From: Pseudoalteromonas apostichopi
GTDB taxonomy: Bacteria; Pseudomonadota; Gammaproteobacteria; Enterobacterales; Alteromonadaceae
Reading direction: 5' to 3'
NCBI RefSeq assembly: GCF_030297135.1
Contig: NZ_AP028066.1
Coordinates: 830,442 to 894,441 of the forward strand
Length of the DNA stretch: 64,000 nucleotides
A model generated the notes under the pieces. That model did not search any database, was not told the origin of the DNA, and saw only the letters and a program-made list of their open reading frames with translations. This document shows positions 26,335-33,637 of this stretch, in pieces. Every line of letters starts with the position of its first letter. The stretch's first letter is position 1. A program made the translations under genes and the position numbers.

Positions 26335-27342
26335 ATGGCTAAACAAACCATCACAGTGATCAAAGGCGACGGCATTGGTCCTAGCATTATTGATTCAGCA
26401 CTTGAGATCCTTGAAGCTGCAGGTTGCGATTTTGATTATGAATTCGTTGATGCTGGCCTTGCTGCCCTAGAAAAAACTGGTGAGTTACTGCCGCAAGAAA
26501 CAATCGACACAATCGCGCGTAACAAGATCACTTTAAAAGGCCCATTAACTACACCAGTTGGTGAAGGTTTCACTTCAATCAACGTAACTTTACGTAAAAA
26601 GTTTGGCCTATATGCTAATGTTCGTCCTGTTAAATCATTCGCAGGTACACAAGCTCGTTACGACGATATCGACATCATCACAGTTCGTGAGAACACACAA
26701 GGTATGTACTCTGGCCTTGGTCAAGTAGTATCTGAAGATGGTAACGAAGCAGAAGCAATGTCTAAAATCACCCGTGAAGGTGCAGAAAAGATCGTAACTT
26801 TTGCATACGAGTTAGCGGTACGTGAAGGCCGTAAAAAAGTAACGGCTGTGCACAAAGCTAACATCCTTAAATCAACATCTGGTTTATTCTTAAAAGTTGC
26901 ACGTGAAGTAGCTGAGCGTTACCCGCAAATCGAATCAACAGAAATGATTGTTGATGCAACATGTATGAAACTAGTTATGACTCCTGATGAGTTTGATGTA
27001 ATTGTTACTACAAACTTATTTGGTGATATCTTATCTGACTTATGTGCAGGCCTTGTTGGTGGTCTTGGTATGGCTCCTGGTGCAAACATTGGTGAAGATG
27101 CAGCTATCTTCGAAGCCGTACACGGTAGTGCTCCAGACATCGCAGGCAAAAACCTTGCTAACCCAACTTCAGTGATCTTAGCATCTATCCAAATGCTTGA
27201 GCACTTAGGTATGGCTGACACTGCAGAGCGCATCCGTAGTGCAGTTGCTGATGTAATCAAAACAGGCGACCGCACAACGCGTGACCTAGGCGGCAGCCAC
27301 GGCACTACAGACTTCACTCAAGCTGTAATTGAGCGTCTATAA
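26335..27342 (+). CDS. NAD-type isocitrate dehydrogenase (short IDH/IPMDH family)
   Basis: The 335-residue enzyme belongs to the isocitrate/isopropylmalate dehydrogenase family: IKGDGIGP start, GPLTTPVGEGFTSINV substrate loop with Ser and Asn, LRKKFGLYANVRP, TVRENTQGMYSG, VHKANILK, and the Asp-rich metal site TTNLFGDILSDL. The GFTSIN loop and lack of the leucine-pathway context favour isocitrate over isopropylmalate. The length and the late VHGSAPDIAGKN loop match the NAD-dependent type rather than the 416-residue NADP enzyme of E. coli. Coding is unusually rich in preferred codons, as for a highly expressed gene. It is flanked by hairpins and is monocistronic. Confidence 0.9.
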   Translation: MAKQTITVIKGDGIGPSIIDSALEILEAAGCDFDYEFVDAGLAALEKTGELLPQETIDTIARNKITLKGPLTTPVGEGFTSINVTLRKKFGLYANVRPVKSFAGTQARYDDIDIITVRENTQGMYSGLGQVVSEDGNEAEAMSKITREGAEKIVTFAYELAVREGRKKVTAVHKANILKSTSGLFLKVAREVAERYPQIESTEMIVDATCMKLVMTPDEFDVIVTTNLFGDILSDLCAGLVGGLGMAPGANIGEDAAIFEAVHGSAPDIAGKNLANPTSVILASIQMLEHLGMADTAERIRSAVADVIKTGDRTTRDLGGSHGTTDFTQAVIERL

Positions 27343-27393
27343 GAGAACAATTGTTTAGGGCTTATGACAACATAACCCTTAACCCCCCTACCA

Positions 27394-27419
27394 AAAGCCA
27401 GTCTCAGACTGGCTTTTTT
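27394..27419 (+). terminator. Terminator of the isocitrate dehydrogenase gene
   Basis: GCCAGTC (27397-27403), loop TCA, and GACTGGC (27407-27413) form a stem extended by A:T pairs and followed by TTTTTT. Confidence 0.9.
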
Positions 27420-27436
27420 ATTACCTCTAATTAATC

Positions 27437-27486
27437 AGACACCCACTTTTATTTATCAAGATAAGAAAAGCAAAACAAGACACCCA
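27437..27486 (+). repeat. Two direct copies of AGACACCCA upstream of the Y1 transposase
   Basis: AGACACCCA occurs at 27437-27445 and 27478-27486 (41 bases apart). The first copy is followed by an imperfect hairpin (CTTTT...TTATC / GATAA...AAAAG, 27446-27470). Matching inverted copies lie on the other side of the transposase gene. Confidence 0.7.
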
Positions 27487-27554
27487 ACTTAATATTTCAC
27501 ATTCCTAAAAATTGTGCCTAAACTTAGATTGTTCAACTCATGGAGGAGAAGAGC

Positions 27555-28529
27555 ATGGCAACCCCTCGTAGAAACTTAATTAGCGTTTCAAACACACCTT
27601 ACTACCACTGTATTTCACGCTGCGTTCGTCGTGCTTATTTGTGTGGTCAAGACCCACTAACCGGTCGTTCTTATGAACACCGGCGCGAATGGGTAGAAAA
27701 AAAACTACTCAAACTCGGTCGAATATTTTGTATTGATGTTTGTGCCTATGCAGTTATGAGTAATCATACTCATTTGGTTCTACACATTGATATAGCAAAA
27801 GCTAAGCGTCTAAATAATAAAGCTATTCTGATTAGGTGGCACAAGTTATTTAAAAGCACTTTTCTTTGTCAACGATTCTTAAATGGCGAATTACTAACAC
27901 AAGCAGAGCTTTCAGCGGTGAATATCAGAGTAAATATATATCGAGAAAGGCTCAGCAGTATTAGTTGGTTTATGCGTGTGCTTAATGAGAGCATTGCACG
28001 AAAGGCCAATCAAGAAGATGAGTGCAAAGGGCGATTTTGGGAAGGTCGCTTTAAATCGCAAGCCTTGCTAGATGAAGCCGCACTTGCAGCTTGCCTTGCT
28101 TACGTTGACTTAAACCCAGTAAGAGTAAAAGTGGCTGATTTACCAGAGCGTTCTGATTATACAAGTATAAAAACACGCATTGAATCAGCTCAAAAAGACA
28201 AACAACCCAAATCATTGATGCGTTTTGCTAGTAAGCCACATAATCATATGTCTAAAGGCTTACCATTTGAGCTTAAAACATATTTGCAGCTCGTTGATTG
28301 GACTGGCCGCTCAATACAAAAGGGTAAACCCGGTGCAATACCTAAAGACGCACTACCTATCTTTGAACGATTAAATATCTGTGCTGTCAACTGGCTTACA
28401 CTCACCACCTCATTTACACAGTCATTCAAAAATGCAGCGGGTAAAGAGAGAGCTATCAATGCATATACAAATCGCATGAAGCGACAGCGAAGAAGCTCGA
28501 TTACAAATAGTTTAGCTTTATTTGCTTAG
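27555..28529 (+). CDS. Y1 (HUH) transposase, REP-associated tyrosine transposase type
   Basis: I start at MATPRRNLIS (ATG 27555), 6 bases after a perfect GGAGGAG; an ATG 15 bases upstream lies before it. The 324-residue protein has the Y1_Tnp layout: YYHCISRCVRRAYLCG, AYAVMSNHTHLVLHI with the HUH pair H71 and H73, then WEGRFKSQALLDEAALAACLAYVDLNPVR. It also carries a C-terminal extension of about 110 residues typical of the longer RAYT-like group. These enzymes nick single-stranded DNA at short palindromic REP elements and are usually single copy. The frame is intact. Confidence 0.9.
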   Translation: MATPRRNLISVSNTPYYHCISRCVRRAYLCGQDPLTGRSYEHRREWVEKKLLKLGRIFCIDVCAYAVMSNHTHLVLHIDIAKAKRLNNKAILIRWHKLFKSTFLCQRFLNGELLTQAELSAVNIRVNIYRERLSSISWFMRVLNESIARKANQEDECKGRFWEGRFKSQALLDEAALAACLAYVDLNPVRVKVADLPERSDYTSIKTRIESAQKDKQPKSLMRFASKPHNHMSKGLPFELKTYLQLVDWTGRSIQKGKPGAIPKDALPIFERLNICAVNWLTLTTSFTQSFKNAAGKERAINAYTNRMKRQRRSSITNSLALFA

Positions 28530-29020
28530 TTGCATGTTAGGCATTGAGTTTCTATTTTATAAACTAAACTTCCTTGCAAACTGGAGGCGAACCTTCTTGA
28601 CAAATAGAGTTACCCTGTACGCACAATTTAAAAAATAAAGCCATCATATTGGATTGCTTTTTTGAAGAGTCCCCATCAAATAGTACAAAACTTCTTAGTC
28701 TATATAATTTGTTGACCTCGACTTACATCTTACTAAATGACCGCTTGCTGTTAGAAATTAATTTGGGTGTCATGTTTTCAGATAATTTAAAGAAGCTTTT
28801 TATTAAAATGGGTGTCTAAATAAATATCTCTTATAAAGTGGCTAAGTTATGCATTTCAGACATGAAAATGCATTATCTATTGGTAGAGTTATTAATTAAC
28901 TACACGAACGATTCAATGCATAGTTACACCATCAAAATCAGGATAAACAAAATACAGATGCAAAAAAACCAACATAAAAATCAAATATGGAAAAATTAAT
29001 GCAAAAACACTCTTTTGCGG
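28530..29020. other. AT-rich non-coding stretch between the transposase and the ilv leader
   Basis: This stretch holds the downstream inverted motif copies of the transposase locus (28764-28817). The rest is AT-rich without a supported ORF or clear hairpin. The last 200 bases would be the place for regulator binding (for example Lrp) upstream of the ilv promoter, but I see no defined site. Confidence 0.5.
28764..28817 (-). repeat. Two inverted copies of the transposase-flanking motif
   Basis: TGGGTGTCA at 28764-28772 and TGGGTGTCT at 28809-28817 are the reverse complements of TGACACCCA and AGACACCCA. Their spacing (45 bases) is close to that of the upstream direct pair (41 bases), and the four copies bracket the Y1 transposase in opposite orientation. 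Confidence 0.7.
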
Positions 29021-29049
29021 TTGACATCAGTTTCTAAAACACTTAAAAA
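29021..29049 (+). promoter_or_regulatory. Probable sigma-70 promoter of ilvIH
   Basis: A perfect TTGACA (29021-29026) is followed after 17 bases by TAAAAA (29044-29049). Transcription would begin near 29056, about 60 bases before the leader peptide ATG. Confidence 0.6.
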
Positions 29050-29116
29050 TACTACTAACATTTTTTAAACAGCAAACATTTAGTCTGCTGTCTGTTTTTA
29101 GAAGAAATTAAAAATA

Positions 29117-29194
29117 ATGAATATTCGCCGCCACCTTTTAGTCGTCAACGTTCTCGTACTGGTCTTAGTTACAAGCCCAGCGGGAGGCTATTAA
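29117..29194 (+). CDS. Leu/Val-rich leader peptide of ilvIH
   Basis: A 25-codon frame begins MNIRRH, continues with LLVVNVLVLVLV (five Leu and six Val codons among 12) and ends SPAGGY before TAA. It lies just before an intrinsic terminator and about 85 bases before ilvI. By analogy with ilvB/ilvG leaders, stalling on Leu or Val codons would prevent termination. The 5' arm CACCTTTTA (29132-29140), which encodes His-Leu-Leu, is exactly complementary to TAAAAGGTG at the stop codon (29192-29200). Confidence 0.9.
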   Translation: MNIRRHLLVVNVLVLVLVTSPAGGY

Positions 29195-29214
29195 AAGGTG
29201 AAAGCACGCTTTTT

Positions 29215-29246
29215 AAAAAACCCCCGCCTTATGCGGGGGTTTTTTT
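29215..29246 (+). terminator. ilvIH attenuator terminator
   Basis: CCCCCGC (29221-29227) and GCGGGGG (29233-29239) form a strong 7-bp stem with a 5-base loop, preceded by six A and followed by seven T. GCGGG at 29180-29184, in the end of the leader ORF, can pair with CCCGC (29223-29227) as a competing antiterminator. Confidence 0.92.
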
Positions 29247-29279
29247 ATGCATTTATGCTGCACAGATAGAGGAATGAGG

Positions 29280-31004
29280 ATGAGTACAACTGAATATAAT
29301 GGATCCGAACTAGTTGTTCGGGCACTTAAAGAATTGAATGTAAAGTATATTTTCGGCTATCCTGGCGGGTCTGTCCTTGATTTATATGATGCGTTATTTC
29401 AACAAGAAGATATTGAGCATATATTAGTACGCCACGAACAAGCTGCTACTCATATGGCTGATGGTTATGCCCGTGCGACTGGTGAAGTTGGTGTTGTACT
29501 TGCAACCTCAGGCCCAGGTGCAACAAACTGTGTTACAGGTATTGCTACTGCTTACATGGACTCTATTCCTATGGTGGTACTTTCAGGCCAAGTTCCTACA
29601 GGTTTAATAGGTGATGATGCATTCCAAGAGACTGATATCGTTGGTTGCTCTCGCCCTATCGTAAAGCACAGTTATAACTGTCGTAGCGCAAAAGATATTC
29701 CAACAATCTTAGCCAAAGCATTTTACTTAGCCAGTACAGGCCGCCCTGGCCCGGTTGTGGTTGAACTACCAAAAGATATGCTTAACCCTGAATTAAAGTT
29801 TCCGTTTGAGTTTCCAAAAACGACTGAGCTTAGAACTTATAACCCGAATACCAAGGGTCATTCAAAACAAATTCGTAAAGCTGTTAGCGCTATATTAGAA
29901 GCTAAAAAGCTGGTTATTTATTCAGGTGGCGGCATCATACTTTCAAACACCTCTGAGCAACTAACTCACTTGGTTGAATCATTAAACGCACCGATCACTA
30001 ATACCTTGATGGGTCTGGGTGGCATCAGCGGTACGCACCCTAACTTTATTGGCATGTTAGGTATGCACGGTAGCCTTGAAGCAAATAAAGCCATGGCAAA
30101 TGCTGATGTTATTTTAGCCTTAGGTGCTCGATTCGATGATCGGGTAACAAATAATGTTAAGAAATTCTGCCCAAATGCCACCATCGTTCATGTTGATGTT
30201 GACCCAACCTCAATATCTAAAACAATCAAAGCGCACATCCCAGTTGTTGGCTGCTTACAAACTGTACTTGAACAGTTACAAACAGCGATTGATAAAAGCT
30301 CTATTTCAATTGATCGTTCTGCACAAGAAGATTGGTGGCGTCAGATCATTAGCTGGCGTGAACAAAAATGCCTTAGCTACAGCACCGATGGCGATAAAAT
30401 CAAACCACAAGCGGTTATCGAAGCAATCTACAAGGCAACCAATGGTGATGCTTACATCAGCTCTGATGTAGGTCAGCATCAAATGTTTGCAGCTCAGTAT
30501 TATCCGTTTAAACACCCACGCCAATGGATTAACTCTGGTGGCTTAGGCACTATGGGCTTTGGTTTACCTGCGGCAATGGGCGTGAAGCTTGCTTTCCCTG
30601 AAAAAGAGTCAATCTGTGTGACTGGAGATGGTTCAATTCAAATGAACATCCAAGAACTATCAACCTGCTTACAATACAATTTAGCAGTAAAAGTTGTGTC
30701 GTTGAATAACCGCTCTCTGGGCATGGTGCGTCAATGGCAAGATATGATGTATTCAGGTCGTCACTCATCTTCTTACATGGAATCACTTCCTGATTTCGTA
30801 AAATTAGTAGAAAGCTATGGTCATATAGGTATTCGCGTTGATCATATTGATGAGCTACAGCCTGCTATTGAAAAAGCCATGTCTATAAATGACAGGTTAG
30901 TATTTTTAGATATCTGTGTAGATGAGAAAGAACATGTTTACCCTATGCAAATCAAGCTAGGGGCAGTCGATGATATGTGGTTACGTAAAGGAGTAAAAGC
31001 ATAA
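29280..31004 (+). CDS. ilvI: Acetolactate synthase III, large subunit
   Basis: This ThDP enzyme of 574 residues condenses pyruvate with pyruvate or 2-oxobutyrate in branched-chain amino acid synthesis. It shows FGYPGGSVLDLYD, the catalytic Glu in RHEQAATHMADGYARATG, GPGATN, and the ThDP motif GDGSIQMN...LNNRSLG. I start at MSTTEYNG (ATG 29280) with AGAGGA upstream; in-frame ATGs at 29247 and 29274 would place the start against the attenuator T run. It is followed by the small subunit with a 1-base overlap. Confidence 0.95.
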   Translation: MSTTEYNGSELVVRALKELNVKYIFGYPGGSVLDLYDALFQQEDIEHILVRHEQAATHMADGYARATGEVGVVLATSGPGATNCVTGIATAYMDSIPMVVLSGQVPTGLIGDDAFQETDIVGCSRPIVKHSYNCRSAKDIPTILAKAFYLASTGRPGPVVVELPKDMLNPELKFPFEFPKTTELRTYNPNTKGHSKQIRKAVSAILEAKKLVIYSGGGIILSNTSEQLTHLVESLNAPITNTLMGLGGISGTHPNFIGMLGMHGSLEANKAMANADVILALGARFDDRVTNNVKKFCPNATIVHVDVDPTSISKTIKAHIPVVGCLQTVLEQLQTAIDKSSISIDRSAQEDWWRQIISWREQKCLSYSTDGDKIKPQAVIEAIYKATNGDAYISSDVGQHQMFAAQYYPFKHPRQWINSGGLGTMGFGLPAAMGVKLAFPEKESICVTGDGSIQMNIQELSTCLQYNLAVKVVSLNNRSLGMVRQWQDMMYSGRHSSSYMESLPDFVKLVESYGHIGIRVDHIDELQPAIEKAMSINDRLVFLDICVDEKEHVYPMQIKLGAVDDMWLRKGVKA

Positions 31005-31501
31005 TGCGCCGTATTTTATCAATCTTATTAGAAAACGAACCTGGCTCGTTATCGCGCATTGTAGGCTTATTTTCACAGCGCGCTTACAACATCGATAGCC
31101 TTACTGTTGGTACGACTGACGATCATTCTCTGTCGCGTATTACCATTACCACTATGGGTGATGATCGTATCGTTGAACAAATCACCAAGCAAGTGAACAA
31201 GTTAGTAGATGTCCTCAAGATTATTGATCTAACCGAAATGGCGCATATTGAACGTGAGCTGTTGCTAGTTAAAGTATTTGCCCAAGATGAGACAACTCGT
31301 GCAGCAGTAACTCGTGTTGCAGATGTATTTCAAGGTGCTATTTTAGATATGGGTCGCCACAGCTACACTCTGCAGCTTGTAGCGAGTACTGAAAAGATCG
31401 AATCTTTCCTTGATACCCTGCGTCATGAAACCGATATTATTGAGGTAGTGCGTTCAGGTGCAGTTGGCATTGGTCGTGGTGATAAAGCGTTAAAGGCGTA
31501 A
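31004..31501 (+). CDS. ilvH: Acetolactate synthase III, small regulatory subunit
   Basis: The 165-residue protein has an N-terminal ACT domain (RRILSILLENEPGSLSRIVGLFSQRAYNIDSL) for valine feedback and the ALS_ss C-terminal domain. It activates IlvI and makes it valine-sensitive. The ATG overlaps the ilvI stop (TAATG), with AAAGGAG upstream. Confidence 0.96.
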   Translation: MRRILSILLENEPGSLSRIVGLFSQRAYNIDSLTVGTTDDHSLSRITITTMGDDRIVEQITKQVNKLVDVLKIIDLTEMAHIERELLLVKVFAQDETTRAAVTRVADVFQGAILDMGRHSYTLQLVASTEKIESFLDTLRHETDIIEVVRSGAVGIGRGDKALKA

Positions 31502-31536
31502 GCCTTTTTCGCAGTAGCGATTAAATTACAGACACA

Positions 31537-31562
31537 AAAAAAGGGCTATAAGCCCTTTTTTC
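31537..31562. terminator. Bidirectional terminator between ilvH and hupB
   Basis: AAAAAAAGGGCT-ATA-AGCCCTTTTTT is a symmetrical hairpin with A and T runs on both sides, placed between two convergent genes. Confidence 0.92.
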
Positions 31563-31583
31563 AATAAATAGTAAGTTACCCTA

Positions 31584-31859
31584 TTAAGGATTAACTTGGT
31601 CTTTAAGACCTTTACCCGCTTTAAAGCTTGGGATAGTTGCTGCCGCAATTTGAATTTCTGCACCAGTTTGTGGGTTACGGCCAGTACGCGCTGCACGCTC
31701 TTTTACTGAGAAAGTACCGAAACCAACTAATGCTACTGAGTTACCTTCTTTAAGAGAGTTAGTAACTGCGCCAGTGAATGCATCTAGTGCACGAGTTGCT
31801 GCCGCTTTTGAGATTTCTGCATCAGTAGCAATTTTTTCAACTAATTGAGCTTTATTCAT
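31584..31859 (-). CDS. hupB: DNA-binding protein HU, beta type
   Basis: The 91-residue histone-like protein starts MNKAQLVEKIA. It has the HU beta-arm signature GFGTFSVKERAARTGRNPQTG and ends GKGLKDQVNP. It bends and compacts DNA. ATG 31859 fits the family start and has AGGAA upstream, so 18 extra codons of the open frame are excluded. It is probably HU-beta, but the alpha/beta call depends on comparison not available here. Confidence 0.93.
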   Translation of the reverse strand: MNKAQLVEKIATDAEISKAAATRALDAFTGAVTNSLKEGNSVALVGFGTFSVKERAARTGRNPQTGAEIQIAAATIPSFKAGKGLKDQVNP

Positions 31860-32063
31860 TGTTAGATTCCTATTCGTTATTATTTTGCCTTCGCAAAACC
31901 TATCTTTATGCATTTTTGAGAAGTTAGCAACAGCAAATTGCTATTTTTACGTAATTTATTCAAAAATGACTACTATTTAACTATCAATCACAAGGTTAGT
32001 GACATCAGTATTAATAAAGACTTAATTTAACTTCCATAACTAAATTTTATGATAGCCAAACCA

Positions 32064-32597
32064 TCATTCAATTTTCTCGATAACTAAGGTAACTTCCCCA
32101 ACCTCAAAGCCAAACTTATCAATAGCGGTACGGTTTATCAAGCGTGATTGTGTTACCAAGTACATCCAATCATCGAAATTCACCACTAAAGTACTATCTT
32201 TATATGGAAGTTCGACAGAATATGTCCAGTGGAACACACTACCATTACTATCACCCTTTGCTTCGCCAACCACATCTGAGGCTGTACCTGTGATACTGCC
32301 ATCTTCATTGATGGTGATATACCAAATACGCGTTTGCGTTTCGCCATCATCATAAACAAATTGCTCGTCAATCACTCCCTGATTGCCATCCCAAGTTGCT
32401 TTCATATCGACAACCAGCTTACGAGTTAATTCACCTTTATGGTCTTGAACAACGCCGTAGGCTTTGAGCTTTCCGCTAAAAAACTGTTTAAAGTCAAACT
32501 TAGGTTCTGTGCCTTGATAATAATCAACGTTTGGCGCAGAGCAGCTGGTAATTAACAATACCATAGCAAAAATAAAAAGTGCTTTGAGCTTAATCAT
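32064..32597 (-). CDS. DUF3833 lipoprotein
   Basis: I start at MIKLKALFIF (ATG 32597), 6 bases after GGAGGG. The 177-residue protein has a lipobox (ITSC, Cys19). The rest matches DUF3833: FDFKQFFSGKLKAYGVVQD, VVDMKATWDG, YITINEDGSITGTASDVVG. It is probably a periplasm-facing lipoprotein of lipocalin-like beta structure. Function is unproven, but it is a regular last member of sigma/ChrR, CFA-type clusters. It overlaps the chalcone-isomerase-like gene by 8 bases. Confidence 0.88.
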   Translation of the reverse strand: MIKLKALFIFAMVLLITSCSAPNVDYYQGTEPKFDFKQFFSGKLKAYGVVQDHKGELTRKLVVDMKATWDGNQGVIDEQFVYDDGETQTRIWYITINEDGSITGTASDVVGEAKGDSNGSVFHWTYSVELPYKDSTLVVNFDDWMYLVTQSRLINRTAIDKFGFEVGEVTLVIEKIE

Positions 32598-33087
32598 GTT
32601 TCCCTCCAATAAGCTGTTTTCGAAGTGATGGTTCAGAAGTGTCAGGACTTAACCAAATTGCTAAAAAGTTATTAGCGAATTTTTTGTCACCAACCTGACC
32701 TAACTTTTTGTCATTAAAGTAGAAAGTACCAATGCCTTGCTCGTTCGTACGAAACGACAGCGAATCATTCTTTTTGATATCAGGCCAAAGGGCTAATAAC
32801 TGTTCGTCGTATACACCTACCATGTCATTGAGCTTTAAATGTTGCCATTGCTCGTTGGTTGCTTTAACGATGTCTTTTGCATCAAAATCCCGTAAATAGG
32901 TAAGTGTTAACTTGCTGGGGTGCTGACCAAATTGATACGAACCCGTTGGCGTTTCTAGTTTGGCGTTATACACATCCCAAAATAGATACTCCATCTTGGC
33001 TTGTCCTACTGTTTTAAAGCCGTTTGCGATAGCCCCTGCTGAAAAAAATAACGCAGCAAACAAGGATAATTTAAGTGACTGATACAT
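32590..33087 (-). CDS. Chalcone-isomerase-like exported protein
   Basis: The 165-residue protein has a signal peptide (ending GAIAN) and a chalcone isomerase-like fold pattern: KTVGQAKMEYLFWDVYNAKLETP, LTLTYLRDFDAKDI, FYFNDKKLGQVGD, FANNFLAIWLSP. Bacterial members bind fatty acids or have unknown roles and are not flavonoid enzymes. ATG 33087 follows AGGA; the TTG just before it is not needed. A sigma/ChrR-type promoter lies 30 bases upstream. Confidence 0.85.
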   Translation of the reverse strand: MYQSLKLSLFAALFFSAGAIANGFKTVGQAKMEYLFWDVYNAKLETPTGSYQFGQHPSKLTLTYLRDFDAKDIVKATNEQWQHLKLNDMVGVYDEQLLALWPDIKKNDSLSFRTNEQGIGTFYFNDKKLGQVGDKKFANNFLAIWLSPDTSEPSLRKQLIGGKHD

Positions 33088-33117
33088 CAATAAATCCTAA
33101 AAGTTGTGTTATTAATC

Positions 33118-33145
33118 ATTACGTAAAGCATAACTGAACTGATCA
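33118..33145 (-). promoter_or_regulatory. Predicted ECF-sigma promoter before the chalcone-isomerase-like/DUF3833 pair
   Basis: Minus-strand TGATCA (33140-33145), 16 bases, then CGTAAT (33118-33123). It has the same spacing and bases as the sites before the sigma gene and before the Lon-N-domain gene. The -35 box includes the TGA stop of the DUF2878 gene. Transcription would start near 33112. Confidence 0.75.
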
Positions 33146-33637
33146 TTTAGACGCTAAAAATCGCTTATTAATAGTGATGATAATCATAAACATGCTCGCC
33201 CATCCTAAACCATAAATAAGCCAAAACTGCCAAATAGCAAATTGTGTGTTAAGTACTTCAAAGCGCATCCCAGCGTAGTAACTGGCTGGAGCAAATAACG
33301 CGCAAACACCCCAGCCAATATACCAAGGCAACTTTTGTAGAAATTTCATCGAAGTATTAATAGTTAGAAGTAGCGCAGTCCAAAGTACAGCAAGCCATAA
33401 GGGAAAGGGACTCTCTTTAAAAGCGAGTAAATTAAAACTACTCGCTAGCCATTCATAACCTAAAGCAAGCGGTAAGCCGCATAAAATTAGCCAAATATCT
33501 TGTCTTCGCTGCGTTGATAAAAAAATCATCACAGCTACAACAGCTAAAGCGGGTATCAGAGAGTTGTGTTCGAGGAGTAAGGCCATAAACCAAACTCCTT
33601 GAAACAACGCAAAATTAATAATTGAGCGCGATATCAT
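33143..33637 (-). CDS. DUF2878 integral membrane protein
   Basis: This hydrophobic protein of about 164 residues has five to six membrane segments. MISRSIINFALFQGVWFMALL matches the DUF2878 start, and the end is WLIYGLGWASMFMII. I choose ATG 33637, which overlaps the methyltransferase gene by 23 bases; the ribosome-binding site is weak, so coupling is likely. Function is unknown; it recurs beside CFA-synthase-like genes. Confidence 0.82.
   Translation of the reverse strand: MISRSIINFALFQGVWFMALLLEHNSLIPALAVVAVMIFLSTQRRQDIWLILCGLPLALGYEWLASSFNLLAFKESPFPLWLAVLWTALLLTINTSMKFLQKLPWYIGWGVCALFAPASYYAGMRFEVLNTQFAIWQFWLIYGLGWASMFMIIITINKRFLASK

Noticed and set aside
26919..27317. A 132-codon open frame antisense to the isocitrate dehydrogenase gene.
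   Set aside because: Strong codon bias of the sense gene removes stops from this antisense frame. No start signals or recognisable protein features are seen.
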